From assembly GCF_001613385.1 (NCBI RefSeq), contig NZ_BDCG01000006.1:62001-126000 (forward strand): a stretch of DNA of 64,000 nt, given 5' to 3'. The notes under the pieces were generated by a model. That model was not told the DNA's origin. It did no database searches and saw only the letters and a list, made by a program, of their open reading frames with translations. Shown one piece after another: positions 16,719 through 25,405 of the stretch (its first letter is position 1; every line of letters begins with the position of its first letter). The position numbers and the translations under genes are program-made. The DNA is from Nocardia flavorosea NBRC 108225 (GTDB lineage: Bacteria > Actinomycetota > Actinomycetes > Mycobacteriales > Mycobacteriaceae).

Positions 16719-18518
16719 TCATCGGCCGACCTCCGAGGGTTCCGGTTGCGGCCCGCTGTCACCGTTCCCGTTCATCGCGGAACCGTTGCCGGGCGTACCG
16801 GCGCCCGAAGGGGTTCCGTTGCCATTGGCCTTCCCGTCTCCGGGACGGCCGGCTCGCCCGCCGCCTCCATGCCCGTTCGATCGGGGAGCGTCCTGCCCAT
16901 GCCCGTTCGACTCCGCCGCGTTCGCACCGACCGGTACCAGACCTTCGGTACTCTTCCCGTCCCAATTGAGCAGGTTGATCCGGCCCGTCTTCTCCTCCGG
17001 TGCCGCGTCATTCGAGTCGGTGAGCTGGAATTTCTCCACCATCTGGTCGAAGGCGGTCATACCCGGACCTCCATCGTTGTCGAGACTGCATCCCGTCGCG
17101 AGGGAGTCCAATTCGTGTGCCTGTGCGCCCGCGCCGGTCGGGATCACGTAGCGGTGCTCGTATTTCGCGATGGCGAGCAGCCGGTACATGGCTTCGATCT
17201 CTTCCGGTTGCAGCCGGACCGAAGGCGCGATGGCCGGGTCGGGCTCCTGTCCGAGGTTGACCGACCGCATGAACGCGCGCATCCCGGCGAGCCGCTGCAA
17301 TGCCGCGCGGACCGGGCCGACGTCGCCGGCGGTGAACAGTTCGGCCAGGTATTCCACGGGAATGCGAAGAGCATCGATGGCGCCGAACAGGTTGGCGTGG
17401 TCCTCGCCGTCGTGCCCGGTATCGGTCAGCACATCGACCACCGGGGAGAGCGGCGGGACGTACCAGACCATCGGCATGGTGCGGTATTCCGGATGCAGGG
17501 GTAGCGCGATCTGATAGTCGACGATGAGTTTGTAGACCGGTGAATCCTGCGCGGCCTGAATCCATTCCGGCGAGATACCGGCCCGTTCGGCTTCGGCGAC
17601 GACGCGCGGATCGTGCGGGTTCAGGAAGACTCCGAGTTGGCTCGGATACAGATCCTCGTCTTCGGTGACCGACGCCGCCTCGAGCACCGCGTCGGCGTCG
17701 TAGAGCATAACGCCGATATAGCGCAGCCGGCCGACGCAGGTTTCCGAGCATACGGTCGGAATACCGACCTCCACTCGGGGATAGCAGAATGTGCATTTCT
17801 CGGCTTTGCCGGTTTTGTGGTTGAAGTAGATCTTCTTGTACGGGCAGGCGGTCATGCATTGCCGCCAGCCGCGGCATTTGTCCTGGTCTACCAGGACGAT
17901 GCCGTCCTCGGAGCGTTTGTAGATCGCGCCGGACGGACACGATGCCGCGCACGACGGGTTCAGGCAGTGTTCGCAGATGCGCGGCAGGTAGAACATGAAG
18001 GTCTCTTCGAATTCGAGCTTGACCTTCTCGGAGACGCGGGACAGCATCGGATCCCTACCGACCTGTTCCGGTCCGGAGCCGAGATCGTCGTCCCAGTTCG
18101 CACCCCAGGTGACCTTCGTATCCTCGCCGGTGATCAATGATTTCGGCCTGGCCACCGGTGTGGTGTCGATCGCCGGTGAGGACAGCAGGTTGTCGTATTC
18201 GTAGCTCCAGGGCTCGTAATAGTCCTCGATGGTCGGCAGATCGGGATTGGCGAAAATATTCAGCAGCCGTTTGAATCGCGACCCCGATTTCAGCGTCAAC
18301 CTGCCCCGTTTGTCGAGAGTCCAGCCGCCCTTCCACTTCTCCTGGTCCTGATATTGCCGTGGGTATCCCTGGCCGGGCCGGGTTTCCACATTGTTGAACC
18401 AGACGTATTCGGTACCACCGCGGTTGGTCCATGCCTGTTTGCAGGTGACCGAACAGGTGTGGCAGCCGATGCATTTGTCCAGATTCATGACCATGGCCAT
18501 GTGCGCCATCACACGCAT
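16719..18518 (-). CDS. narH: Respiratory nitrate reductase beta subunit NarH with an extended Gly/Asn-rich tail
   Basis: 599 aa. The iron-sulfur ligands are present: CIGCHTCSVTC near the start, CEHCLNPSCAASCP, and CRGWRQCMTACPYKK with the Trp that marks the [3Fe-4S] site, then CTFCYPRVEVG and CSETCVGR. NarH carries electrons from NarI haem to NarG. From about residue 515 the chain becomes a low-complexity tail (SNGHGQDAPRSNGHGGGG..., GNGTPSGAGTPGNGS) not needed for the fold. The start ATG (18518) is followed by in-frame ATGs at residues 4 and 7; a GGAGAGG lies about 15 bases upstream of the first. The gap to narG is 168 bp, longer than usual. Confidence 0.93.
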   Translation of the reverse strand: MRVMAHMAMVMNLDKCIGCHTCSVTCKQAWTNRGGTEYVWFNNVETRPGQGYPRQYQDQEKWKGGWTLDKRGRLTLKSGSRFKRLLNIFANPDLPTIEDYYEPWSYEYDNLLSSPAIDTTPVARPKSLITGEDTKVTWGANWDDDLGSGPEQVGRDPMLSRVSEKVKLEFEETFMFYLPRICEHCLNPSCAASCPSGAIYKRSEDGIVLVDQDKCRGWRQCMTACPYKKIYFNHKTGKAEKCTFCYPRVEVGIPTVCSETCVGRLRYIGVMLYDADAVLEAASVTEDEDLYPSQLGVFLNPHDPRVVAEAERAGISPEWIQAAQDSPVYKLIVDYQIALPLHPEYRTMPMVWYVPPLSPVVDVLTDTGHDGEDHANLFGAIDALRIPVEYLAELFTAGDVGPVRAALQRLAGMRAFMRSVNLGQEPDPAIAPSVRLQPEEIEAMYRLLAIAKYEHRYVIPTGAGAQAHELDSLATGCSLDNDGGPGMTAFDQMVEKFQLTDSNDAAPEEKTGRINLLNWDGKSTEGLVPVGANAAESNGHGQDAPRSNGHGGGGRAGRPGDGKANGNGTPSGAGTPGNGSAMNGNGDSGPQPEPSEVGR

Positions 18519-18686
18519 AGCTGCGGTTCCGCCTCTCCGAATATTTTGCGCACGGCGGAGAGCCGTCGACAGCCGTGCACGCGTGCCTGCGGTCGAGTAG
18601 GTGCACCGATTCCGGACGTACCCGGTGAGTTACCCGGACCGCACCAAATCAGGTGTCGCCTGTGTGGATGAGCCGGCTGCGCCATA

Positions 18687-21600
18687 TCAGTACCTGACTT
18701 CCTGGCTGCGGCGGCGGATCGTAGTGACCTCGTCGCGCTGGTTACCGGTCGGGCCGTGGTAGTTCAGTGCGAACGACTGTTGGGCATAACCACCGATGAG
18801 ATGCGTGGGTTTGATCATGATCCGGGTGAGCGCGTTGTGGATACCGCCGCGTTTACCTTTGCCCTTGAAGTTTTCGCCCGGTTCCGCGACTCCCTCGATC
18901 CGCGGGACGTCCACCGCACGGTCCTGCGCGTGGTACATGAACACGGTGCCCTCGGGCATCCGGTGCGAGACGATGGCGCGGGCCACCACCACACCGTTGC
19001 GGTTGATCGCCTCGATCCAGTCGTTGTCGGCGACACCAATTTTCGCCGCGTCCTTATCCGACATCCAGATCGTCTGCCCGCCGCGCGACAGCGTGAGCAT
19101 ATGCAGGTTGTCCTGGTAGGCGGAGTGGATCGACCATTTGGAGTGCGGGGTCAGATAACGCACGGTGATACCGCGTTCGCTCACCTCGCCGACCCCGGGT
19201 TCGGCGAACAGCGCCGTCATATCCAGCGGCGGCCGGAAGGTGGGTAACTGTTCGCCGAGTTCGATCATCCAGTCGTGGTCGAGGTAGAAATGCTGGCGTC
19301 CGGTGAGCGTGTGCCACGGTTTGAGCCGTTCGGTGTTGATGGTGAACGGCGAATACCGGCGGCCGCCGGTTTCCGAACCCGACCATTCCGGTGAGGTGAT
19401 CACCGGTACCGGACGTGCCTGGGTATCGGCGAAGGTGATCCGTTTACCCTCGTGTTCGGCGGCCAGATCGGCCAGTTCGGTACCGGTGCGCCGTTCGAGC
19501 GCCCGGAAGCCTTCCACCGCGAGCCGGCCGTTGGTGGTACCGGACAATGCCAGGATCGCCTCGGCGGCCTGGCTGTCCTTGGCCAGCGACGGCCGGCCTT
19601 GCGCCACCCCGGACACCACCGTGCCGTTCATCCCGGCGAGGTATTCGACCTCGGCGCCGGGGTGTGTGGTGATCCCCTTCGTGGTGACGCCGAGGGTATC
19701 GATCAGCGGCCCGAGCGCGGCCATCTTCTCGGCGATCTTCGAATAGTCGCGTTCGACCACCACGATTTTCGGCATGGTCTTCCCGGGGATCGGCTCGCAT
19801 TCCCCGGCCTTCCAGTCGAGTACCTTGCCCCCGGCCTGTGCCATGGCATCCGGCGAATCGTGCTGCAACGGCACCGCGACGATATCTTTGCGCACCCCGA
19901 GATGTTTCTCGGCGAGCCAGGAGAAGCCGCGGGCGATCCGGTGGAACGCCTCGAAATCGGTTTTCGCCTCCCACGGCGGGGCGATGGCCGGGGTGAAGGC
20001 GTGCACGAACGGATGCATATCCGTCGAGGACAGATCGTGTTTCTCGTACCAGGTGGCTGCCGGGAGCACGATATCGGAGAACAGCGTGGTGCTGGTCATC
20101 CGGAAGTCGAGCGAGAGCAGCAGATCGAGTTTGCCGGTGGCGGCCTCGTCCCGCCAGACCAGCTCCTCGGGGCGGACCCCGGCAGTGTCGGTGGTCTGCA
20201 GATTCGAATCCGCGCCGAGCAGGTGCCGGTGGAAGTATTCGTTGCCTTTACCGGAAGAACCCAGCAGATTGGCCCGCCAGACCGTGAGTACTCGCGGGAA
20301 GTTCTCCGGGGCGTCCGGGTCTTCGCAGGCGAAACGCAGGTCGCCGGACTTCAGGCCGTCGACCACGTGGTCGGCCGCGGTGCGGCCCGCGGCCTCGGCT
20401 TCGTCGGCGAGGTCGAGGGGATTGCGATCGAAGGTCGGAGAGGAGGGCATCCAGCCCAGACGGGTGGCCAGGGCAATATTGTCGGCGGCTGTGCGCCCGG
20501 CGAACGTTCCTTTGCCGAGGGGTGAGGCGAAGGTTTCGGCAGTGAACGGGTCGTAGCGCCACTGATCGTTGGTCAGATACCAGAACACCGTGCCCTGCAT
20601 CTGCCGCGGCGGACGCTGCCAGTCCAGGCCGAAGGCCAGCGTGGACCAGCCGGTCACCGGGCGACATTTCTCCTGGCCCACGTAATGCGCCCACCCACCA
20701 CCGTTGACGCCCTGGCAGCCGGTGAGCAGGGTCAGGGTGAAGAAGGACCGGTAGATCTGATCGGAATGGAACCAGTGGTTGGTGCCGGCACCCATCAGGA
20801 TCATCGACCGGCCGCCGGAACGGTCGGCGTTATCGGCGAATTCGCGGGCGATCCGCCGAGCCTGCACGGCCGGGACGCCGGTGATGGCCTCCTGCCAGGC
20901 CGGGGTGTACGGCTCGGTGGCGTCGTCGTAGCCGGTGGGCCAGGTCCCGGGGAGGCCCGGACGGCCCACGCCGTACTGGGCGAGCAGCAGATCGAACACT
21001 GTCGTGACCCGTTTACCGGCAACAACTTTCGTCGGAACGCCGCGGGTCAGGACGCCGGGCACATCGCTGTCGAACCGGGGGAACTGTACGGCCGCAGCAT
21101 CGTCGGTGCGGCCGTACAGCGTCAGGAGCGGTTCGACACCCTCGAGGTCCAGATTCCATCGACCGGTCCCGTTCTCACCGAACCTGTCCCCCAGCGATCC
21201 GTTCGGCACCACCGCAGTCCCGTCCGAGTCCAGCACCACGGTCCGGAACTCGGCGCCCTCGTCGGTGTTGCCGAGATCGGCGGCGGTGAGGAATTTGCCC
21301 GGTACCGCGACCCCGTCCGCGCCCTCGTCCACGGTGATCAGGAACGGCAGATCGGTGTACTTGCGGACATAGTCCAGGAAGCGCGGCGTACTGCGGTCGA
21401 CGAAGAACTCCCGCAGCACCACATGACCCATCGCCATGGCCAGCGCGGCATCGGTCCCCGGCCGGGCGGCGACCCATTCGTCGGCGAATTTGGTGTTGTC
21501 GGCGTAATCCGGTGACACCACCACAACCTTCTGACCGCGGTAGCGGGCTTCGGTCATGTAGTGGGCGTCCGGGGTGCGGGTCACCGGAACGTTCGAGCCC

Positions 21601-22421
21601 CACATGATGAGGTATCCGGCGTCGAACCAGTCCGCGGATTCCGGCACATCGGTCTGATCGCCGAACACCTGCGGCGAGGCGACGGGCAGATCGGCGTACC
21701 AGTCGTAGAACGACAGCATCGACCCGCCCAGCAGGGAAATGAACCGGGCGCCGACCGCATGGCTGACCATGGACATCGCCGGGATCGGCGAGAATCCCGC
21801 GACCCGGTCCGGGCCGAACTCCTTGATGGTGTGCACATGCGCGGCGGCCGCGATCTCGGCGGCTTCCCACCATTCGGCGCGGACGAATCCGCCCTTACCC
21901 CGCGCGGCCTTGTACTGCCGGGACCGCTCGGGATCGGCGACGATATCGCCCCACGCGAGTACCGGATCCTTCAACCGCTGTTTGGCTTCCCGGTACATCT
22001 CCAGCAGCGTGGAACGCACGTACGGGTACCGGACCCGCGCCGGGGAATAGGTGTACCAGGAAAACGACGCACCGCGCGGGCAGCCGCGGGGTTCGTACTC
22101 CGGTTTGTCCGACCCCACCGACGGATAGTCGGTCTGCTGCGATTCCCAGGTGATCACACCGTCTTTCACGTAGATCTTCCAGGAACACGAGCCGGTGCAG
22201 TTCACTCCGTGGGTGGAGCGCACCACCTTGTCGTGCGACCAGCGGTCACGATAGAACTCATCGGCGCTGCGCCCGCCGGCCTTGTGCACGGTGCGGTGAT
22301 CGGCCGAGATCTCACCGCGCTGGAAATATTTGCCCAGCCGCAGGAGCGCGTCCCCCGCGCCCGGTTCCCCGGCCGCGATATTCGAAGCGATAGGTGAACC
22401 CGGAGTACGTGAAGCAACCAC
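18687..22421 (-). CDS. narG: Respiratory nitrate reductase alpha subunit NarG (Mo-bisMGD)
   Basis: 1244 aa from a GTG at 22421, preceded by AAAAGGGGG. The N-terminal [4Fe-4S] (FS0) ligands are seen in STHGVNCTGSCSWK and PRGCPRGASF. The Mo-ligating Asp is in SFYDWYADLP near residue 240. Later cofactor-binding stretches include MGAGTNHWFHSD and WTHELIGHT-equivalent regions, ending with HYHGPTGNQ-like YHGPTGNQRDE. NarG reduces nitrate to nitrite on the cytoplasmic side with MGD made by MoeA/MobA. It heads narGHJI and has a leader of several hundred bases with regulatory-looking repeats. Confidence 0.95.
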   Translation of the reverse strand: MVASRTPGSPIASNIAAGEPGAGDALLRLGKYFQRGEISADHRTVHKAGGRSADEFYRDRWSHDKVVRSTHGVNCTGSCSWKIYVKDGVITWESQQTDYPSVGSDKPEYEPRGCPRGASFSWYTYSPARVRYPYVRSTLLEMYREAKQRLKDPVLAWGDIVADPERSRQYKAARGKGGFVRAEWWEAAEIAAAAHVHTIKEFGPDRVAGFSPIPAMSMVSHAVGARFISLLGGSMLSFYDWYADLPVASPQVFGDQTDVPESADWFDAGYLIMWGSNVPVTRTPDAHYMTEARYRGQKVVVVSPDYADNTKFADEWVAARPGTDAALAMAMGHVVLREFFVDRSTPRFLDYVRKYTDLPFLITVDEGADGVAVPGKFLTAADLGNTDEGAEFRTVVLDSDGTAVVPNGSLGDRFGENGTGRWNLDLEGVEPLLTLYGRTDDAAAVQFPRFDSDVPGVLTRGVPTKVVAGKRVTTVFDLLLAQYGVGRPGLPGTWPTGYDDATEPYTPAWQEAITGVPAVQARRIAREFADNADRSGGRSMILMGAGTNHWFHSDQIYRSFFTLTLLTGCQGVNGGGWAHYVGQEKCRPVTGWSTLAFGLDWQRPPRQMQGTVFWYLTNDQWRYDPFTAETFASPLGKGTFAGRTAADNIALATRLGWMPSSPTFDRNPLDLADEAEAAGRTAADHVVDGLKSGDLRFACEDPDAPENFPRVLTVWRANLLGSSGKGNEYFHRHLLGADSNLQTTDTAGVRPEELVWRDEAATGKLDLLLSLDFRMTSTTLFSDIVLPAATWYEKHDLSSTDMHPFVHAFTPAIAPPWEAKTDFEAFHRIARGFSWLAEKHLGVRKDIVAVPLQHDSPDAMAQAGGKVLDWKAGECEPIPGKTMPKIVVVERDYSKIAEKMAALGPLIDTLGVTTKGITTHPGAEVEYLAGMNGTVVSGVAQGRPSLAKDSQAAEAILALSGTTNGRLAVEGFRALERRTGTELADLAAEHEGKRITFADTQARPVPVITSPEWSGSETGGRRYSPFTINTERLKPWHTLTGRQHFYLDHDWMIELGEQLPTFRPPLDMTALFAEPGVGEVSERGITVRYLTPHSKWSIHSAYQDNLHMLTLSRGGQTIWMSDKDAAKIGVADNDWIEAINRNGVVVARAIVSHRMPEGTVFMYHAQDRAVDVPRIEGVAEPGENFKGKGKRGGIHNALTRIMIKPTHLIGGYAQQSFALNYHGPTGNQRDEVTTIRRRSQEVRY

Positions 22422-22492
22422 GACGCCCCCTTTTCTGCACGCGGTGAAATCGGGCTGACGCCTCGACTGTAGGGATGCCGCCGGACCTGGCC

Positions 22493-22507
22493 AAACGGCT
22501 TTCTCAC
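22493..22507 (-). promoter_or_regulatory. Element shared with the narK upstream region (GTGAGAAAGCCGTTT)
   Basis: Read on the minus strand this is GTGAGAAAGCCGTTT, about 79 bp upstream of the narG start codon. The narK upstream region carries GTGAGAAACCGTT about 80 bp before its start codon. The one-base gap, strand and spacing agree. This suggests a common regulator site; the factor is not identified. Confidence 0.5.
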
Positions 22508-22692
22508 AACGAAAAACGCAGGTCCGTGAGCTGTGAGGGCGGCGCAATGTGGTGGTCACTGCACGGGTCCGGGTGATACGACGGCCGGGAAATACCACCA
22601 GGGAAAACGGGCCGTGATGCGTTGGATCGGACGTTTCGGCGACACCCACCGGCCCAGCCGGTGAATTTTCGGAAATGGCCGCTTCTCCAGTG

Positions 22693-22710
22693 GTTTACAT
22701 TTGTTTACAT
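22693..22710. repeat. Tandem GTTTACAT repeat with 10-bp period upstream of narG and the protease gene
   Basis: GTTTACAT occurs at 22693-22700 and again at 22703-22710, exactly one helical turn apart, in the 447-bp divergent region 22422-22868. This AT-rich patch stands out in GC-rich DNA and is a candidate binding site or promoter element for either direction. Apart from this and the element at 22493 the region shows no gene. Confidence 0.4.
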
Positions 22711-22868
22711 ATCGTGGCGGTCACATGAGACCGGATCAGGCGGCCCTGGGGTGAGGACACTTCTACACAGCGGGAAGCCGCCGGCTTCGTATCCGGGCGC
22801 GGTGCGCCTACGATTGCTGCCCGATCCGACTGCCGCCGGCGGTCGCCCGATCAGCTTCGAGGTGCACC

Positions 22869-23627
22869 ATGGTCAGGCCTGTGCCGGTGTCGCGGAGGCG
22901 GAGAACCACTCGCCTCCTGGCCGCTGTCGCGGCGATAATGCTGGCCGTCGGTACGGCGGCAGTCGCCGGTACGGTCTCCGTTCCCGGCCGGGCCGCCGCG
23001 GCCCCGGCGGCCGCCGCCCCGGCGGTGACCGTGTATCCCGGTATGGAAGTCAGGCGTAGCGTGATCGTGGGCGGAAAGGTCGAGATCAGCCGCTGCACGG
23101 TGGGGCTCACGGGCACGATCGGCACGGCACGGTACGCGGTCACCGCGGGACACTGCTACCGCGACGGAGTTGTCACCGACAAGGACGGCAATCCGATCGG
23201 CTGGTACGAATTCCACCGGCCGGACGAGGGCCTCACCTTCGGCTTCGCGCTGATCCGGCTGTACGACGGTATCGGGGTCGCGGCCAGTATGGGCAGCTTC
23301 GGCCTGTCTTCGGTGGATATGAAGCCGCGAAGGAACCAGCAGGTCTGCAAGCTCGGCGCGACCACCGGCTGGAGCTGCGGAACGATCACCGAAATCACGC
23401 AACGCTACCTCTACACGACCAACACTCTGGGCGCGGAAGGCGGCGATTCCGGTGCGGTGGTCTACCGGCAGACCTCCGACGGGCACGCCGCCTTCGTCGG
23501 CCTCCTGGTGGCCTTCGACCGGGATGCTGGCCACAGCGCGGTGGTCGAGCCCGCCGAATGGCTTTTCGATCAGATCGACAAGTACGGCCCCACCCGCGAC
23601 AATCCGTTCGTCTGGTACCGGGTCTGA
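22869..23627 (+). CDS. Secreted S1-family serine protease-like protein (Rv1815-like), catalytic Asp not conserved
   Basis: 252 aa. An Arg-rich n-region and hydrophobic core (LLAAVAAIMLAVGTAAVAG) ending in Ala-rich sequence form a signal peptide. The chymotrypsin-like domain has the catalytic His in VTAGHCYRDG and the nucleophile Ser in AEGGDSGAVVY. Where the Asp normally lies (D-[IF]-A-L) the sequence reads FGFALIRL, so Gly (GGC) replaces Asp. Two Cys pairs (SRC...GHC, VCKLG...SCG) may form disulfides. It could be a low-activity protease or a binding protein. It is divergent from narG and ends 6 bp from the convergent esterase gene. Confidence 0.75.
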   Translation: MVRPVPVSRRRRTTRLLAAVAAIMLAVGTAAVAGTVSVPGRAAAAPAAAAPAVTVYPGMEVRRSVIVGGKVEISRCTVGLTGTIGTARYAVTAGHCYRDGVVTDKDGNPIGWYEFHRPDEGLTFGFALIRLYDGIGVAASMGSFGLSSVDMKPRRNQQVCKLGATTGWSCGTITEITQRYLYTTNTLGAEGGDSGAVVYRQTSDGHAAFVGLLVAFDRDAGHSAVVEPAEWLFDQIDKYGPTRDNPFVWYRV

Positions 23628-23633
23628 TCCGGT

Positions 23634-24620
23634 TCAGACGCCCAGCGCGCCCGCGAAAACCGGCCAGGACCGGTGCAGATCGTCCTGCCAGTAGGCCCAG
23701 GCATGCGTGCCCGGATGGAAGTGCACGGTCGCCGGGATCTGCCGGGCGGCCAGCGCTGCCGCCAGCGGGCCGGTGCAGTTGCTGACGATGGATTCCATCG
23801 TGCCGCCGACCAGCACCCGGTCGGCCAGCCGTAGTGGGTCGCCGTCGATACCGCGGGAATTCAGTACCTCGTGCGGGCCCGGCGCGCCGTTACCGGAGGA
23901 GAGGTAGAGCGCTGTGCCCCGCAGCCGGTCCAGATGCAGCATCGGGTCGTGTTCGAGCCACGCGGGATGGCCCGGATCGCCCCACATATTGGTGGCGTTC
24001 GCCCCGAACAGCGCCAGCTGCGAGTACACGATGGCCCGTGCCGCCGGGTCGCTGGTGCGCGGGCAGCCGCTGTACGCGCCGACCGCCTGGTAGAGGCCGG
24101 GCGCGTGGATGGCCAGATTCAACGCCGAGGTCGCCGACATCGACAGCCCCGCCACCGCATTGCGGCCGGTCATCCCGAAGCGGGCGTCGAGCAGCGGCGG
24201 CAGTTCGCGGGTGAGGAAGGTTTCCCATTTGTTGCGGCCCAGTACCGGGTCGTCGGCGATCCAGTCGGTGTAGTAGCTGGCCCGGCCCCCCATGGGCACG
24301 ATCACGTTGACCGGACGATCGGCGAAGAACTCGGCCACATCGGTGCGCCGCATCCACGGGCCGCCGTCCTCGCCACCGTCGACGGCGTTGAGCAGGTACA
24401 GCGCAGGTGCGCCGGATCCCGGATGCGAAAGCCACAGCGTGACCGGTTTATCCATCGCGCCGGAATGCACCACCACCTCGAACTGCCGGCCACCGAGCGG
24501 ACGTACATCCACGATCCGGGCGGGCCCCTCGGCGGCGGCCGGGCCCGCCGCGATTCCCGTCGCCACCAGCGCGAAAGACAGCGTGAACAGGGACACCAGG
24601 CAACGCGGCAGCCGGTACAT
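23634..24620 (-). CDS. Antigen 85-like mycolyltransferase/esterase
   Basis: 328 aa from an ATG at 24620. A signal peptide is visible (CLVSLFTLSFALVATGIAAGPAAA). The Ag85 fold follows: YLLNAVDGGEDGGPWMRRTD, VNVIVPMGGRASYYTDW, WETFLTRELPPLLDARFG, the nucleophile elbow VAGLSMSATSAL, SGCPRTSD, and the C-terminal catalytic His in FHPGTHAWAYWQDDL. These enzymes transfer mycolic acids to trehalose and arabinogalactan in the cell envelope, so the gene supports a mycolate-containing host. It lies downstream of the NRPS and unknown gene on the same strand with 41 bp between, and may be co-transcribed with them. Confidence 0.88.
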   Translation of the reverse strand: MYRLPRCLVSLFTLSFALVATGIAAGPAAAEGPARIVDVRPLGGRQFEVVVHSGAMDKPVTLWLSHPGSGAPALYLLNAVDGGEDGGPWMRRTDVAEFFADRPVNVIVPMGGRASYYTDWIADDPVLGRNKWETFLTRELPPLLDARFGMTGRNAVAGLSMSATSALNLAIHAPGLYQAVGAYSGCPRTSDPAARAIVYSQLALFGANATNMWGDPGHPAWLEHDPMLHLDRLRGTALYLSSGNGAPGPHEVLNSRGIDGDPLRLADRVLVGGTMESIVSNCTGPLAAALAARQIPATVHFHPGTHAWAYWQDDLHRSWPVFAGALGV

Positions 24621-24661
24621 GCCGTGGTTTCTACCACGACGCGATACCCGGCCCGGGGTTA

Positions 24662-25405
24662 TCACCTGGCGTGTTCGTCGCGGGCGTGCACCCGTAGCGC
24701 GGTGATCGCGTCGGCGTCTGCTTCCGGCACCCGCATCCGTTCGGCGATCGACCAGCGCAGGGCCCGGGGCAACTGCGGTGCGACCTTGCCCAAATACGCG
24801 TACAGCCAGTCGATGCGCGCGACCAGGAACGGGTAGTCGGTGGTCATCATGGGGCGGATCACCAGCATCGGCAGCGGTGCGTCCAACGGATGGAAGGCGG
24901 CGTTCCACAGCCCGGGTACCCGGCATCCCGGGTAGAACTGGCCGAGCATCAGGCCGTCGCAGACCACCTCGGTCTTGTGGCGGCAGTGCGCGGTGTCGAT
25001 CCGGTCGGTGCGGGTGAGTCCGGGGAAGATCGTCACCGTGGTCAGGCGGCGGTCGCCGGACTCCCCGGCGCGGAGGCTTTTGTACAGGCCGTGGGCATCC
25101 AGAACGGCCGCCGAGATGTTCTCGACGGTCAGCTCGTCGCCCCCGCGGATCACGGCGGCCCACAGGGCATGGTGGTTCGTGGTCTGGCGGATGAACGGGC
25201 ATACCGGGCCGTCTCGGCCCAGGTCGGGATGTGGCTGCCGGAGATACTCGGCGATCCAGCGCGTGAGTACCGCGGCATCGGGATGTTGTGCGGCCCAGCG
25301 TTCGGCGTCGTGGTAGACATCGCGCCAGGTCCGGCCGGTCCGCGGCCCGCGATATGCGTGGGCGGTCGCGGGTACCGGGCCCTCGGAGTTCGCCGGCCTG
25401 TTCAT
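24662..25405 (-). CDS. Protein of unknown function coupled to the NRPS (possibly the DUF6875 family)
   Basis: 247 aa. The ATG overlaps the NRPS stop codon (ATGA), so the two are translationally coupled. Visible features are a central GRDGPVCPFIRQTTNHHALW stretch, TTVTIFPGLT, and MLGQFYPGCRVPGLWN, LVIRPMMTTDYPFLVARIDW. There is no signal peptide or membrane segment. The CPF motif and the FYPG/MxxxDYPFL pattern recall a small uncharacterised family often found beside NRPS genes, perhaps DUF6875, but this is from memory. A role in modifying or supplying the NRPS substrate is inferred only from position. Confidence 0.6.
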   Translation of the reverse strand: MNRPANSEGPVPATAHAYRGPRTGRTWRDVYHDAERWAAQHPDAAVLTRWIAEYLRQPHPDLGRDGPVCPFIRQTTNHHALWAAVIRGGDELTVENISAAVLDAHGLYKSLRAGESGDRRLTTVTIFPGLTRTDRIDTAHCRHKTEVVCDGLMLGQFYPGCRVPGLWNAAFHPLDAPLPMLVIRPMMTTDYPFLVARIDWLYAYLGKVAPQLPRALRWSIAERMRVPEADADAITALRVHARDEHAR

